From Eupeodes corollae (taxonomy: Eukaryota; Arthropoda; Insecta; Diptera; Syrphidae): 64,000 nt of DNA. Positions 33,481-45,736 of the stretch are shown here, piece by piece (positions within the stretch are counted from its first letter, which is position 1; every line of letters starts with the position of its first letter). The stretch lies in the NCBI RefSeq assembly GCF_945859685.1, contig NC_079147.1, positions 282,945,679 to 283,009,678 on the forward strand, read 5' to 3'. A program made the position numbers and the translations under genes. The notes beneath the pieces were generated by a model. That model made no database searches. It worked only from the letters and a program-made list of their open reading frames with translations, and had not been told where the DNA came from.

Positions 33481-35690
33481 AAAAAAATCATATTTTTTGT
33501 AATCATTTTAGGCCACCCTTTTTTTCTCCAAGAACAATAAACATGCATCCGTTCATCCCTTCAGTCCATAAAGAATTTTATCTTTGATATTGTTATGATA
33601 TTTTACCAAAGCCAAATATTTAGTTATGTATTTTGCTTGGAAAAGTTCATTATTATCTTTCCACAATCTTTAATAACACTTAAGCTCTACGGCTAAACAT
33701 AGTTAACATTAAATCTCTCCCAATAAACGTTATCCAAGCCCTCTGCATCACTTATAATACCGCAATAGATACGACTATACATACCTACCTCCAATATATT
33801 CACTTGCGAAAAATATCCATTCAGAGAGCTTCTTTAGATCACAACCAATTCACCCCAAACACTTAACCGCACTATATTTTCCCCAAAATTACCAATTGAT
33901 TTACCTTCATAAATCGCTCCAGCCATCACCTTAACCCGCCCCACATTCTCATCCCCCAACACCCAACATCCAACAAAGCACAAAAAGCCAAGAACAATTG
34001 CCTTTTGTATAGTTTTTGATCTTGGAGTGAGAGGAAGGGTGTTCAAAACTTCCATCCACCATTATCATCGGTGGATGGCAGATGGGAGAGCTGGTAGTTG
34101 GTATAGCCTCCCTTTTGCAAGCCCGATATAACGTATGTTTATTACTTCCTCGCCGCATTCTCCGTGATGATGCTGATGATAATAGGAATACGAGAGTATA
34201 GAAGAAAAATCACATAAACTTTTGCTGCCCTATAGAATCTTTGGTTATTGTCCGAAAAGTAATTTGCAATAGACCATAGAAAGTTAACGCCCTACACTTG
34301 GATCATCATCTGCAAACACATTTTCCAAAACCCAATTTATCCCTCAAACTTATCCCCAAAACTCTACGTCTACATATAGCAGAGGTCGACTCTGCCTTGC
34401 TGCTGCTGCTGATGCATACGACTTGTCAGTTTCAAGTTTCCGTATAAGGGATTGGGGGTATCCGTTAAAAATCCATTTGCAGATAACAAACCATCATGGA
34501 GGCCTTGGGGTAACGAATGGACTAGGACCATCATGACCACCAGCAAAAAGGGTGTTGTAGCCCATTACTTATACCATCGCACAAACTTGTTTTCTGAAAA
34601 ATGAAAGTATCCAAACGCAAGCTGTGTGTTCAAAAAAGAGAAAAAGGGGAGGCCGGGGGTAGCTATATAGACATTTACGACACGTGCTTAACTCAATTTT
34701 TTATGTTTCGAAGCAAAAAAGAAGGAAAAACTTTGGAAAGAAAACCACAACATCCCCAGGAAGGGATCCGAAACATCACCGGCACTTTTTGTCACCTTTC
34801 GCAATGGAAAACCTTGTCCATTAGCCAGCCAAAGAAGCAATTGCCAGGTATAAGAAACTTTTTCACCTCAACAAAACTTAGGCTATCCTGAAAATTAACC
34901 AACCTTTTCAATGAAGTATGAGTTGCAGTCCGAGTTATCCCCGACGAGCGACGCGACGCAGTAAAGATATCAAATTTAGTGCGTTGTAAGACCTGAAATG
35001 GGTTATTTGTCCTTTAATTTTGTGAGCTATGGTCTTTCCAATTTGGAATACCAGGCTTAAGCTTGTAATGGTATTCATTACTAAATAATGAGACAATGGC
35101 GAATGCGAAAAAGGTTATAAAGGCCGATGGCAATCTTTCAAATGGAATACGAATACGGAATTCGAAAAGGGTGTGATGCAGCAGCAGCAAGTTTATGAGA
35201 CGAAAAACGTCCCCCATAAAAAGAAAAGGGTTTAACATTAACATTGTTTGACATAAGGTATTATGCGTACGATATTATATTGACTGCATTTTTAGTTGAA
35301 GGGGAAATGAAATAAACATTTTCATTACATTTTCGTTTTGTGGGGTGTGACAGACCATAGACAGGTTGGCTCATGGTGGGTGATTTTATTTTAATGAAGT
35401 AATAATTGTTCGCACATCTGGACACAATAGGATGAATTAATTATGGCCATGTTATAATATGTTGTTGGAAACAATGAGATCAGAAAGACTTGCAATTTAG
35501 GTGGTTATTTGGGTGGAACTTTTATCTGAAACTTGGAACTGAAATGGTTTAAGAATCTTTTCGAAATACTTGTGACTCTCAAACCAAACATTTGGTTTCA
35601 AAAACAAAATATTTTTCTCAGAAATAAATTTAATAAATAAATATTTTATATAAAACTTGAAACTTAAAAAGAAACCGAAACCCATTATAA
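33481..35690. other. Unassigned, probably host non-coding sequence
   Basis: It has mixed composition with G+C-richer blocks (33,700-34,900), a CTGCTGCTGCTGCTG run near 34,404 and no recognised transposon. The frame 34,601-34,891 is rich in Lys/Arg, lacks any domain and is probably chance. Possibly host regulatory or intronic DNA. Confidence 0.4.
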
Positions 35691-35699
35691 TACTAAAAA

Positions 35700-37210
35700 C
35701 TAACCAAAGCCAATAATACTACTTAAAAATACTTCAAACTACTTAAAAACTAGAACAGCCACAGTAAGCTTTTTTTGTGTTTTTTTTTATTTAATTTTTT
35801 TTTGGTGCCACCTTGGCTGTCCCTATACTAATCCTTAAACCTATTTAAGCCGACCAAGACCAAACACTTTATAGGTAACTTTAAATGAAATTCTCAATTT
35901 GAAGCCACCAAAATTGGTTCTCCTGCCTCACACTATCTTTTCGGTCCCTATCGGAAACAGTCCTACTGAACCGAAAGAACTCAGTTCCTTCCAGTGCGAG
36001 GACGTCTCGACTGCAAAGGAGTCGCCTATCTACAGTTTAATGGCTGACTCGGTAGATAAGCGGAACCGCCTCTCTCTCCTGTATTAGCCCTCGATTGTCT
36101 AAATAGAAAAACCTTCGGTTGCCACTTAAACGTGCACTTTTGTAGTACTCATTGTTGGTGTAGTGAGCCCCAAAAATGAAGGTAAGTCGACGTCATCGCT
36201 CTCGCAATATCACCCCTACCAAGCTTCAGCAGAAAATTATCTATGCTGTTTATGTTGGCTCTCTTGTATAGAACCTGGTTGGAATAGTAATGTTTGTACC
36301 CCGACTATGGTGTTTTGTGTAATCCAAGGCAACGTCGCAGACATTGTCATTTGGGATGGGACAACGTTTAACCATACCGGGCACCCATAGGCAATCATCG
36401 GCCGGATAAGTGCCATGTAGCAAATCACCTTCACCCTGCTATCAAGAAGACTGCTAAAAAACAACTGTTTTGTCAGGACAAAGGCTCCCCTAGCTTTGGC
36501 CAGAGCAGCACTCATGTCTGTCGAAATACAATTACTGATCCAACCAGATGCCAAGGTACTTTACTACACTTTTATTCGTCAGTGACTGTCGATTTGGTCC
36601 AACGATCACTAGATTTTTCCAGTTTTTTCTCGTATCCCTTAAGGCTCCATACAGCGGAGTTCTGAAGAAAATAGTTTCGCATTTCTTAATGTTGATTTTC
36701 AACTTCTAGTCATCACAATATTGCTGAATCTTGTCGAAGAAACCCTGCTAAAGTGTGTTGATAACCTCAATTTTGGTGCCGTTCTGTACGCAATTAGTTC
36801 GTCGGCGTAAATGCTGAAAAAGATCGGCGAGTTAACGGCTCCCTGTTGAAGACCATTTTTAATATCAAAGATTTTGGTAGATGTTACATTACCAATTTTG
36901 GCAATAAACCGTCTACCATTAAGCATGTCATAAAGCATATACAACAGTGGTTTACTTATGCCAAGTCTGTATAACTTTAGATATAGACCCTCTAACCATA
37001 GGGTTTCGAAGGCCTTCTCCAAGTCAACAAGCACCCGTACATTGTCTTTTAGATTTGTTCCTATGGATATCAGAAACAAGCTTAGACGCAGAATGAATAG
37101 TGTCATGTCCCGCCTTAAAGCCGAACTGATTATCCGGAATTATTTTGTTGTTCTCAGCCCACTTGGACAGAGCTCTATGTATAACCTTCTCGAATACCTC
37201 GAAAGCTAAA
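35700..37210 (-). pseudogene. Jockey-group LINE ORF2 (family J, copy 2)
   Basis: On the minus strand, 37,106-36,699 encodes RT palm sequence LVDLEKAFETLW, KIGNVTSTKIFDIKNGLQQG and AVNSPIFFSIYADELIA. I find no FADD box, so the block holding it seems deleted. In other frames, INIKKCETIFF and KYLGIWLDQ follow; 36,554-36,237 encodes CISTDMSAALAKARGAF, VICYMALIRPMIAYGCPVW and a decayed C-terminus shared with the copy at 4.7-5.4 kb. The ORF end is followed by GGTGCCACC and an AT-rich, T-tract 3' UTR to about 35,700. Not functional. Confidence 0.85.
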
Positions 37211-37224
37211 GGGTCTTTAACTAC

Positions 37225-37935
37225 GTTTACTCATGATCCAAATATTGGAAATAAAAGAATCTGGATCCATGAACAAGAGCAACAACTGGCAGATTAGTTG
37301 AAAAGATCTTCGAAGATCTGCTATGGACTAATAACAACCAATGTGGAAAAATGTGCTTATCAATTTGCTTTTCAAAAGTGAATTGAAAAAAAGGTCAAAA
37401 ACGATTTGTTTCGTGTGTGGGTTCATGAAAAGAAATCCGTCATCATCAGTACGCAAATTTGAAAATACTTCTCTATCCAGTGCTACATCTTTTAACCAAG
37501 AAAATGGGAGAAAACTTTACGAAAATCTTGCAATCATAATAAATTTAAAAAAATTGCACTTCATATGATATAGAACCTTGACGAAACTGGATGTTTAACA
37601 GCCCATGGGTGAAAACAAGTTGGACAGGTGACATCGGCAGAGTGAGGACAATTAGTCACAATGCTTGAATTCATTAATGCTTCTGGAGTCACCGTTCCTC
37701 CTGTATTTGTGTTTCCTATAGAGTCCATTTCAAGGAATTCATGTTACAAGGTTCTCCAAAAGGGTCACTGGGTATATATAGATGTTATATAATTCCGGAA
37801 AAACAGTAGCTTAATTTTCCAACAACGCGTATATTTCTGCTTTTTCTATGGAAAACAATGTTTCGGAGTTTCAGAAAACTGGTGTACATCGATTTAATAG
37901 AAATACGTTCACTGAAAATGAAAAACCTTAAAAAA
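37225..37935 (+). pseudogene. Tigger/jerky-like transposase fragment (copy C)
   Basis: The main frame (37,341-37,568) holds a CENP-B-type HTH end, GFMKRNPSSSVRKFENTSLS and SATSFNQENGRK. The next frames encode NLDETGC (first catalytic D, about 37,570), KQVGQVTSAE, QLVTMLEFINASGVTVPPVF (about 37,660-37,720) and, after an apparent internal deletion of the rest of the catalytic core, SEFQKTGVHRFNRNTFTENE (about 37,865-37,920), the usual C-terminal patch. Upstream, IWIHEQEQQLAD may be the start of the second HTH. It begins immediately after the family J LINE. Termini not found. Confidence 0.83.
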
Positions 37936-39104
37936 AGTGCTGAGGACGAATAAATAAAGCTCTTTCGGAATTTTTCTAAGGCCATTTTTTATCTAACTTT
38001 CGTTAGTCCGGTCCGGAATTGCCGTAGAGAGCTCCAAAAAGATGTTGATCCCAATATTGATGACCGTACACTTGAAGGACAATAAAAAACAATTAGAGAC
38101 GCTATAATTGAAGGCATTTATAATTAGGATCAGTGACAAACGCAAGAAGAGCTTTTTTTTTAAATTATAGTATTTCCAGAGGAATAGATGAGTTTAATGG
38201 GAACAAAGTATGTCACAATAGTTCCCTTATTTAATTAGTATCAGTGAATGCTAAGTAAAGTTTATCGTTGTTTTTCGCCTTTGAATTTTTTTTTGTCAGC
38301 TAAGTCGAATATTCAGTTGTTGAAAACGGACAGTGTCCTAGCTTTGGTACTAAAATTGTCTCGGGAAGTCATAATGCTAAGCTACAGATTTTAAGAATTT
38401 TCGTTTAGAAAATTTTAGGGAAAAGCAGCCACACAATAGACCTTCTATAATGCTGCGGGCGAAACGACTAAGCAGCCAATACTCGCTTTCCACACCTCAA
38501 CATGTAAAAGTGAACTTCCAGTTCCCTACAATAATCGTACCTCAACTATTTTGACTAAATTGCGATCGAAGCAAAACACGTTTCAAGGATCAATATGGTC
38601 TAAACATTCGTAGGGGGGTATCAAGTGCTGAAGCACACAGGTAAACATTTGGAGAAGGCACGAAGTTCGACGACAACAACTCTTCAGAATGAAAAAAAGA
38701 GAAATGTGCGTAATTGACCATGAATAAGTTGAGTGGTTAAGAATCATAAGTGAGGTTCTATAAAGTATTCCAACCTATATAATCCTCAAACCAAGAGCTC
38801 TAAATGTCAGGACCACTTCTGCAGACTATGAAACGGCGATTACCTAACCTAACTAAACTTTTAATTGTGCTTTTAAAATATGGTGGAAATAATTTCGTTC
38901 GAAGCATACAACAATTTATATTTTAAATATCGTCTAAAAGAAGCATACCAACTGAATCTTAGTATTGCTTTCCCAATCCTGAAAAAATTAGTCCTCATAA
39001 ACTGCACGGCCTATGAATTCGTCAATCTGTTTCACATCGAATGCCGAAATATATTATTTTTTTTGCTTAACAATTATTGCTGATTATTAACAACAACCAT
39101 TCAT
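37936..39104. other. Unassigned stretch
   Basis: No supported gene. CCTAACCTAAC at about 38,844-38,855 resembles the tail of LOA-type LINEs, as at 54,918, so part of 38.4-38.86 kb may be a 5'-truncated LINE 3' end in plus orientation; there are no target duplications to prove it. Confidence 0.35.
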
Positions 39105-40546
39105 AGTTGCGAAGCACCAACAAGCCTCGGATACGGACGGATTTACTGTTGACAACCAACGCAAACGAATAAAGGACAGCGAACTTCGGATATGCACGTG
39201 GAATGTTAGGTCCCTTAACAGACCACGTTCGGCCGAAGAATTAGCGGAGGCCCAAGACTGCTATAAACCCGACATCACCGCCATCCAGGAAATATGATAG
39301 GTTGGGCCGGGCAAAAAGAGGATGAAAAACAGCAATATTTACTATGGTGACTGCTACCATGAAAACCAACAGCGCTTATTTGGATGCGGCTTCGTCATTG
39401 GAGCCAGACTTAGGCAAGAAGTCTTGAGCTATAGGTGCATCAATGAGCGCCTCATGACCATACGCATTACGGCAGATCCAGGAAAAAACCCAAGAACACC
39501 AAATCGACACCCACCACCTTTCCATCGATTTCAAGGCCGCATATGACAGCATCTACAGGGACGAGCTGTATAGAGCCATGTATAGTTTTGGCATCAACTT
39601 AACAGAACCTTTCGATGTCAAAAAAGATTTTAGACAAGGTGATGCCCAGTCACGCGATTTTGTTAACATCGTGCTTGAAAGAATAGTGCAGAGCTCACAC
39701 GTCAACACTAGAGGCACTATCTTTCAAAAGTCTGTCCAATTACTGGCATATGCTGATGACATTGACATAAACGGAAGGACTCAGCGTAATGTGAATGGTG
39801 CTTTTGTGAGCATTGAGGCCGAGGCGGCAAAATGGGTTTAACGGTTAATGAGGGCAAAACAAAGTACATGCTGTCGTCTAGAAAGGACATACAACACCGA
39901 CGTAACTTTGAGGTAGTGAAGGACTTCGTCTACCTAAGCTCCGCTGTAAACACAGAAAACAACACCAGCGCTGAGATCAAACGCAGAATAACTCTTGCTA
40001 ACCGCTGTTTCTTTGAACTAAGAAAGCTATTGAGTGGGAAAGTCCTCTCTCGAGGGACCAAAGTGTTGCTATATAAGACCCTTATCATCCCTGTCCTGCT
40101 ATACGGTACAGAAGCACAGACTATGACAAAAGCAGATGAAAGTACCTTGTACAAGTACAAAAGTACAAAAAAAGTACCTTGCGTTGGTTCGAAAGAAAAG
40201 TTCTTCGTGTGATCTACGGTCCCGTATGCATCGAAGCGGAGTGGAGGAGAAGATGGAACGACGAGCTGTACGGGCCGTACAGCGACGTAGACTTAGCCAG
40301 AAAAGTAAAAGTCCAACGACTAAGATGGCTGGGTCACGTAGAGCGCATGGAAACCAATGCTCCGGCCCGGAAAGTCTTCGAATCCGCACCCACAGGGCAG
40401 CGCAGTAGACGAAGACCGCGGATCAGGTGGCGCGCACAAGTGGAAGGTGACCTCACCCAACTTGGAGTGCGAAACTGGAGACATCTAGTTCGGTGAGGCC
40501 CTAGTTCACACAGAACTGTAGCACCACCTTAAGTAAGTAAGTAAGT
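39105..40546 (+). pseudogene. RTE-type LINE, copy 2, 5'-truncated with internal deletions
   Basis: Plus-strand copy of the 8.6-12 kb element. It starts at AGTTGCGAAGCACC, runs through the endonuclease N-terminus (CTWNVRSLNRPRSAEELAEA, then a stop after TAIQEI), and then joins directly at about 39,465 to RT sequence (ILEKTQEHQIDTHHLSIDFK-like), losing about 1.5 kb. A second deletion of about 66 bp is at 39,595 (SFGI joined to NLTEPFDVKK). ADD is intact in LAYADDIDINGRT. At 40,140-40,180 a short AGTAC-rich insertion breaks the post-RT frame. The tail is AAGT repeats at 40,531-40,546. Confidence 0.9.
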
Positions 40547-42934
40547 ATAAACAAAAACCTAAAACTGTCAAATTTTGTAGAGTTAGTGCTTTACTTGAAT
40601 CAAATGAAAGTCCAAAAATCACCAAAATAAAGAATAATATTCTTCATGTTGATCTTATGATAACTGAATTGAACGTAGAACTCATTTTATTAAAAAAATT
40701 GCGTTTAATTTCTTCAACTCAAAAATGTTTTCCTCATTTTAATCACTGCATAATTGAAATTCAATAATAAATCCAAATAATACCGATACCACGTTCCCTT
40801 GCTCTTTCAAAGGTTAATCTACACATTAAATATTTTAAGTCTCAAACAAATAACAAGTGCATGCCAAAATATCCTTTTTTTTCTAGATACCTATACATAA
40901 AAGGAAAACCACCATTAAACTGCCCAAGAGGAAACATTCCATTATAACTTATAAATTTTACAATACCTTTACTTCGAAATAGAAGGCCCTTGAGCTTAAC
41001 CAATCCTATTATACCAAATCAACGTTAAAGGGCAAAAAATACCAATTTCCACTGATGAATCATCATAAAAACTTTCATAGCTATCCAGCGAGAAAGACAG
41101 AGAGCGGGAAAGAAAGAAAGAGAAAAAAGAAAAACGTACTCTTTTATATGGCAAAATAAACTTCTAACTCCAATCAACCTTTAAGCTCCAAAATATATAG
41201 AAATACTGAAAATCTACGCCGTTTTCATATGATGTCGAAAGATATTTTACCCTCGAGCAACATGTTGTGATGGGGGAATGAATACGAATTGCGTACCCGC
41301 TATAAACCTTCCTCGGCTATACATACCCATGGTATATAGGGTACAAGAGAGAACTCTACAAGTTCTTCTACATCAGACGAATAGTCTGAATTATTAAGAG
41401 GATCTATGCTTAGTTCTATATACCCTCTCTATAAGAGTGCCACCCTCAATTTGTCAAGTCAACAACAAACGTCCTATTATGTTACGTATCGGTATGGTAT
41501 CATACCTACGATACTCGAGCATACACCTATAAGAACTACAAGAGGTACAAAACATCGTAGTCTATATTTTGGGATCATTCCTTAAGGCGAATCATACATT
41601 TTTTATCACCTCTTTCTTCTATGAAACACGCGTAGGAGGAGGGTGGGTTCGAGTTGGTAGGGTGGTATAAGATATCCAATTTGCTCACCCAGTTTCATAG
41701 AGAATAAGAAAACAGTTTCTACTGAAACACTCTCTCAGGGCTTTGACGACGACCGACGACGACGATGACTACGACGAGAAACGGTATTGTATCGTATCTA
41801 CAAATATTGCATGCCTTTCCAAAACTCACACACTTCTCCCTATCGTGTAAAGAGCATAGAGTAGAGTTGAATAAACAAAATTCCATATTTGCATAAATAT
41901 AAGGATTTGGAATTTCTGACTCATATAGGTATAGAGCCGTGATGGTACACCACTCCCAACCCCTAGTCACCAGTACTAAAACCATCCCCCCGACAATATA
42001 ATATACGATCACAATAAATTACCTCCGGTAAAATTACCAAGGAGCGAGTTTACTTTGTCTAACGGGGTCTTAAAGTATGGCTAGCACCAGTCGAGGATAC
42101 CGACACACACCAGCGTCATATAACCCACTCCAACCCCTCTTGGTCTTGCGAACCATCCAGTCAAATTCCTATAATTGAAATCGAGAGGAAATCTTGAATA
42201 ATTTACTATACCTACAACCACTACGACTACCCCCACCTTCGTCGTCGCCGCCACTCGTGCCGCTGCCGAACCATCGACAATGAGAGGACGGCTTGAAGCA
42301 GCGGCACCAGCAGCCCATCGAGGACGCCCAGAATTCTGATGGAATAGTGAGTAGGTTTTCAGGTTTGGAAAGGGGCATGCATAGAATGCTGATAGAATTC
42401 CTTGGAGCAATATTGTAGGGGTGGAGAAATTAGAGTAAGTACCCTTGCAATAACACAAAAAAAAGGGTTGTGAGTCGTCTGAATTTTAGATACTTTCGGG
42501 TAGGAATATTGAGATTTTTCTTCCATCCGAGACATGCGATATTTTTTCGCATCAAAATAACCTTTTTTGGATGTATCTTATATGTGAACTAAGGACGCGT
42601 ACGAAAGGATTCAATTTATTTATTTTTATTTTCGTCTTTATAAATAGGAAGGTGGTTGCCCTAGAAGGGTATGTGGAATAGAATAAACATGAAGATTGAA
42701 TCGAGAGTAATGAAAAAGAGTACATATAAATGCTAAATGGCACGCCTTTGCGGTTTTGCATACAAATAAATTGTTAAAGGTCTGAGTGTCAACTTAGACG
42801 AATGGTTTTCGGCGGTTTAAAATTAAATAGGTAGATAATTTGATATTAGTTAATAGTTTATTAGTTATGATGATTTTAATTATGCACTTCAATCTGTTTC
42901 CAGTCTTTTTGCTACATTTATGTCAATTTTGCCG
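40547..42934. other. Unassigned, probably host non-coding sequence
   Basis: Contains purine-rich runs (41,095-41,130), a TATA-like TTCTATATACCC near 41,416, and a CGA-triplet run (41,739-41,780). The frame 42,081-42,458, rich in Ala and Val, is a product of triplet runs and has no domain. No transposon recognised. Confidence 0.4.
41739..41780 (+). repeat. CGA-type triplet repeat
   Basis: TTTGACGACGACCGACGACG continuing with GATGACTACGACGAG. Short imperfect simple repeat in unique DNA. Confidence 0.75.
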
Positions 42935-43135
42935 TTGAGTGATGTTTAGGGCGTAGGCCTGCAATGCTAGTAATCTTGGGTTAAATCCCTGCCTGTGCCA
43001 CCTACAGTTTTTTTTCCACAGTGAGGAACTGACAAATCGTCTAAGAGTAATTCTTGTCATAAAAAGTGCTTTCTGGAATAAGCCGTTTGGATTTGTAGTT
43101 CCTTAGTTCTCTGCAAACTGTTTTGCCACCTTTTT
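42935..43135 (+). repeat. tRNA-derived SINE, copy 4 (diverged)
   Basis: The decayed head (GATGTTTAGGGCGTAGGCCT) and B-box-like GGGTTAAATCCC are followed by TGCCTGTGCCACC, AAGAGTAATTCTTGTCAT and GTGCTTTCT. The end is TTTTGCCACC near 43,128. The hairpin part of the body has been deleted. Confidence 0.78.
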
Positions 43136-43379
43136 TTTCGATAATTATGTGGCTAATATATTTTTCATAACTTCACTAATTTAATTTCTGAGATTCTGAA
43201 CATAATATTTTTAATCATTGGGATAGACCTTATCTTTAAAGTGTCTCCCCTAATCTCGACGACTTCTTCTCGAATGTTCCTCTCCACGTCTTTCTCGGGC
43301 TACCAACTCTTACGACTTTTTAGGCGAGTGGATTCCACTGCATTTACTACACTAAAATGCATTGATTCCCAGAGGTCTT
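43136..43379 (-). other. Possible LINE 3'-terminal coding scrap
   Basis: On the minus strand, parts around 43,255-43,330 read like ERNIREEVVEI, a motif near the end of some LINE proteins. It is too short to assign and is given with low confidence. Confidence 0.25.
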
Positions 43380-44090
43380 GAGTCGAAAATCGATTTTTAC
43401 TAACTTTTGTTAATTTTTGTTTAGGTTTTTAGATTTTTGTAAAAAAAAACTGTTAATTCGATTTTTCTCTAAATTTTACTGAATGTTGAAAACAATATTA
43501 GATAAAAATAGTTCAAAGTAAAAATTTTGAAAAAATATTTTAGTCGAAAAAACAATTTTTAGCAACTTTTATTAATTTTTGTAGGTTTTTTTTTTAAACT
43601 GTCATTTCGATTTTTTCAATATTTTTCCGAATATTGAAAACAATATTTCTTATAAGATAAAATTAAAAAGAAGGAATTTATCAGATAAAATCATTTTGTA
43701 TTCGTAAAATTTAAGAGCTGACAAATTTTTTTTCAGTTTTTCTGATTCATATAAGAACCGTTAATTGGATTGTTTCCAAAAATATACTGGATTGGTATCA
43801 CGTTGCAATATGTAATATAAAATTTAATTCAAGTCTCTAGCGTCATTGGTTTAAGAAATATTTAAGGTTAACTAAAATTTTCATCATTTTTGAACCTGCT
43901 GTGGTAAAAAATCATTCACGCAATTTTCTTGAGAGGCATTTCTGCATCTTTCTGCATTATTTTCTGTAAGACAAAGTTTATATGAAGTCGATATCTCTTC
44001 TGGCTGTTGAGCAATAGACGACGAAAATAACGTCGCGAACGTACGGACGTTCGAACGTACACACGCACGCACAGACATATTTCTAAAAAG
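43380..44090 (+). repeat. Repeat family R-A, copy 4 (truncated)
   Basis: Internal units (GAGTCGAAAATCGATTTTTA, then TTGAAAACAATATT) are followed by the conserved block (TTCTTGAGAGGCATTTCTGC, GTACGGACGTTCGAACGTAC, CACGCACAGACATA). It stops at TTTCTAAAAAG, about 95 bp short of the normal terminus, where copy 5 begins. Confidence 0.83.
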
Positions 44091-45332
44091 AGGCTGGGAT
44101 GCGACCCACACTGATAACTTCCCATCCCGTCAGTCGATTTGTCTTGCTAAAAAGTTTGTCTATATGTACTAGTATCAATTTTACCCAATTTGCGAACTAT
44201 TTTTTGTAGATTTTATTTTTTATGAAAAAACGGACTGTTGAATTTTTTTTATAAAAATCATTGAATATTGAAAACAATATTTTCTGTAAAATAAATAAGT
44301 TTGAAGCCAATATCTAAACTTTTTAAAAAGATATTTGAGTCGAAAACCAATTTTTACCAACTTTTTTTAAATTTTTTTAGGTTTTTAATTTTTTGTAAAA
44401 AAAAAACTGTCAATTCGATTTTATTCAAAATTTAACTGAATGTTGACAACAATATTTTTTGAAAGATAAAAGAAAATTAAAGCCAATATCTCAAAGTTTT
44501 GAAAAGATATTTAAGTCGATATTCAATTTTTACCAACTTTAGTTATTTTTTTTTTTTGGTTTTTAATTATTGTAAAAAAACTATCAATTCGATTTTTTTC
44601 AAAATCTTACTGCACGTTGAAAACAATAGTTTTTAAAAGATAAAAGTGAATTTAAGCCAATATCTCAAAGTTTTGAAATGATATTTGAGTCGAAAATGAA
44701 TTTTTACCAACTTTTAGTATTTTTTTTTTAGATTTTTATTTTTTATAAAAAAACTGTCAATTCGATTTTCTCAAAATTTTATCAGATTTTAAAAACATTG
44801 TTCTCCGTTGCTCAAAATTGTTTTGGAGATGAAATTATATTTAAGTCGTTAAATTTTGGAGGTGACAAATTTTTTTTTCAGTTTTTTGGATTTATAAAAA
44901 AACCGTTAGATACCACGTTACAGTTTATTATATAAAATTTAATTCAAGTCTCTAACGGTTTTGGTTCGTAAGATATTTAGGGTTAACCAAAATTTTCACC
45001 TTTTTTTTAAACTGCTATGGTAAAAAAACCACCCACGCAATTTTCTTGAGAGCCCTTTCTGCATCTTTCTGCCTTATTATCTGTATAACAAAATTTATTT
45101 GTAGTTGATATCTCTTCTGGTTCTTGAGCTATGGACAACGAAAAAAACGTCGCGAACGTACGGACGTACGGTCGTACGGACGTACGGACGTACGAACGTA
45201 CCTACACACGCACGCACAGACATCTTTCTAAAAATCTTTTATTTCGACTCTATTGACCTTGAAACTTCGAGAAATGTCAAAATTTTCAATTTGACAAATC
45301 GGACCCATTACAATAACTTCCTATGGGAAGTT
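44091..45332 (+). repeat. Repeat family R-A, copy 5 (best full-length copy)
   Basis: It starts AGGCTGGGATGCGACCCACA, then CTGATAACTTCCCATCCCGT, followed by several internal units (anchors near 44,340, 44,515 and 44,690, about 175 bp apart), a conserved non-coding block, a CGTACGGA-type tract (45,150-45,205) and the palindromic end AACTTCCTATGGGAAGTT at 45,315-45,332. Length 1,242 bp. No transposase or RT is encoded. Confidence 0.87.
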
Positions 45333-45419
45333 AAAAATAAATATCATGAACAAAAATATTTTATATGCAATTTTATTTACGTTTACTTTTGTAATGGATA
45401 ACCCTGTATTATGAGATAT

Positions 45420-45736
45420 TCAGCATTTACTGCCTGCGTAGTGCGTAGTCTAGATGTTCAGCTATGTTGTTAAAGTTCATCATCGCCCGGAGTCCATCAA
45501 TGATAACCAATAAAAACGGAAAAAGTGCAAATTTCCAGCCTTATTTGACTCCGCTTTGGGCTTCGAACTCTTCTGACAATATACCTCCGGAAAAGACATG
45601 ACAATTGGACCCCCCATTAACGACTTAATCCAGGCTTTCGGAGGAGACTCCTGAAAAATAACCATAGCAATTCCCTTTTAACGCTGTCATAAGAATTCAA
45701 AAAATCGATGACTAGCAGGTGAATTGGTGATCCGAT
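45420..45736 (-). pseudogene. LINE reverse transcriptase fragment flanking the 3.1-kb transposon (left part)
   Basis: Minus-strand frames contain GSPIHLLVIDFLNSYDSVKR (RT palm first block, about 45,670-45,730) and, further left, HLDYA, in the place expected for a LDYADD box. The upstream half of the same RT is on the other side of the transposon (48,873-48,965, SRYSCIDHIK). It resembles RTs with a SCIDHINTLR-like motif. Badly decayed. Confidence 0.65.

Noticed and set aside
34601..34891. 96-residue Lys/Arg-rich plus-strand frame
   Set aside because: No recognisable motif, no neighbours suggesting a gene; likely chance.
42081..42458. 125-residue Ala/Val-rich minus-strand frame
   Set aside because: Produced by triplet runs in G+C-richer non-coding DNA; no domain and no support for coding.
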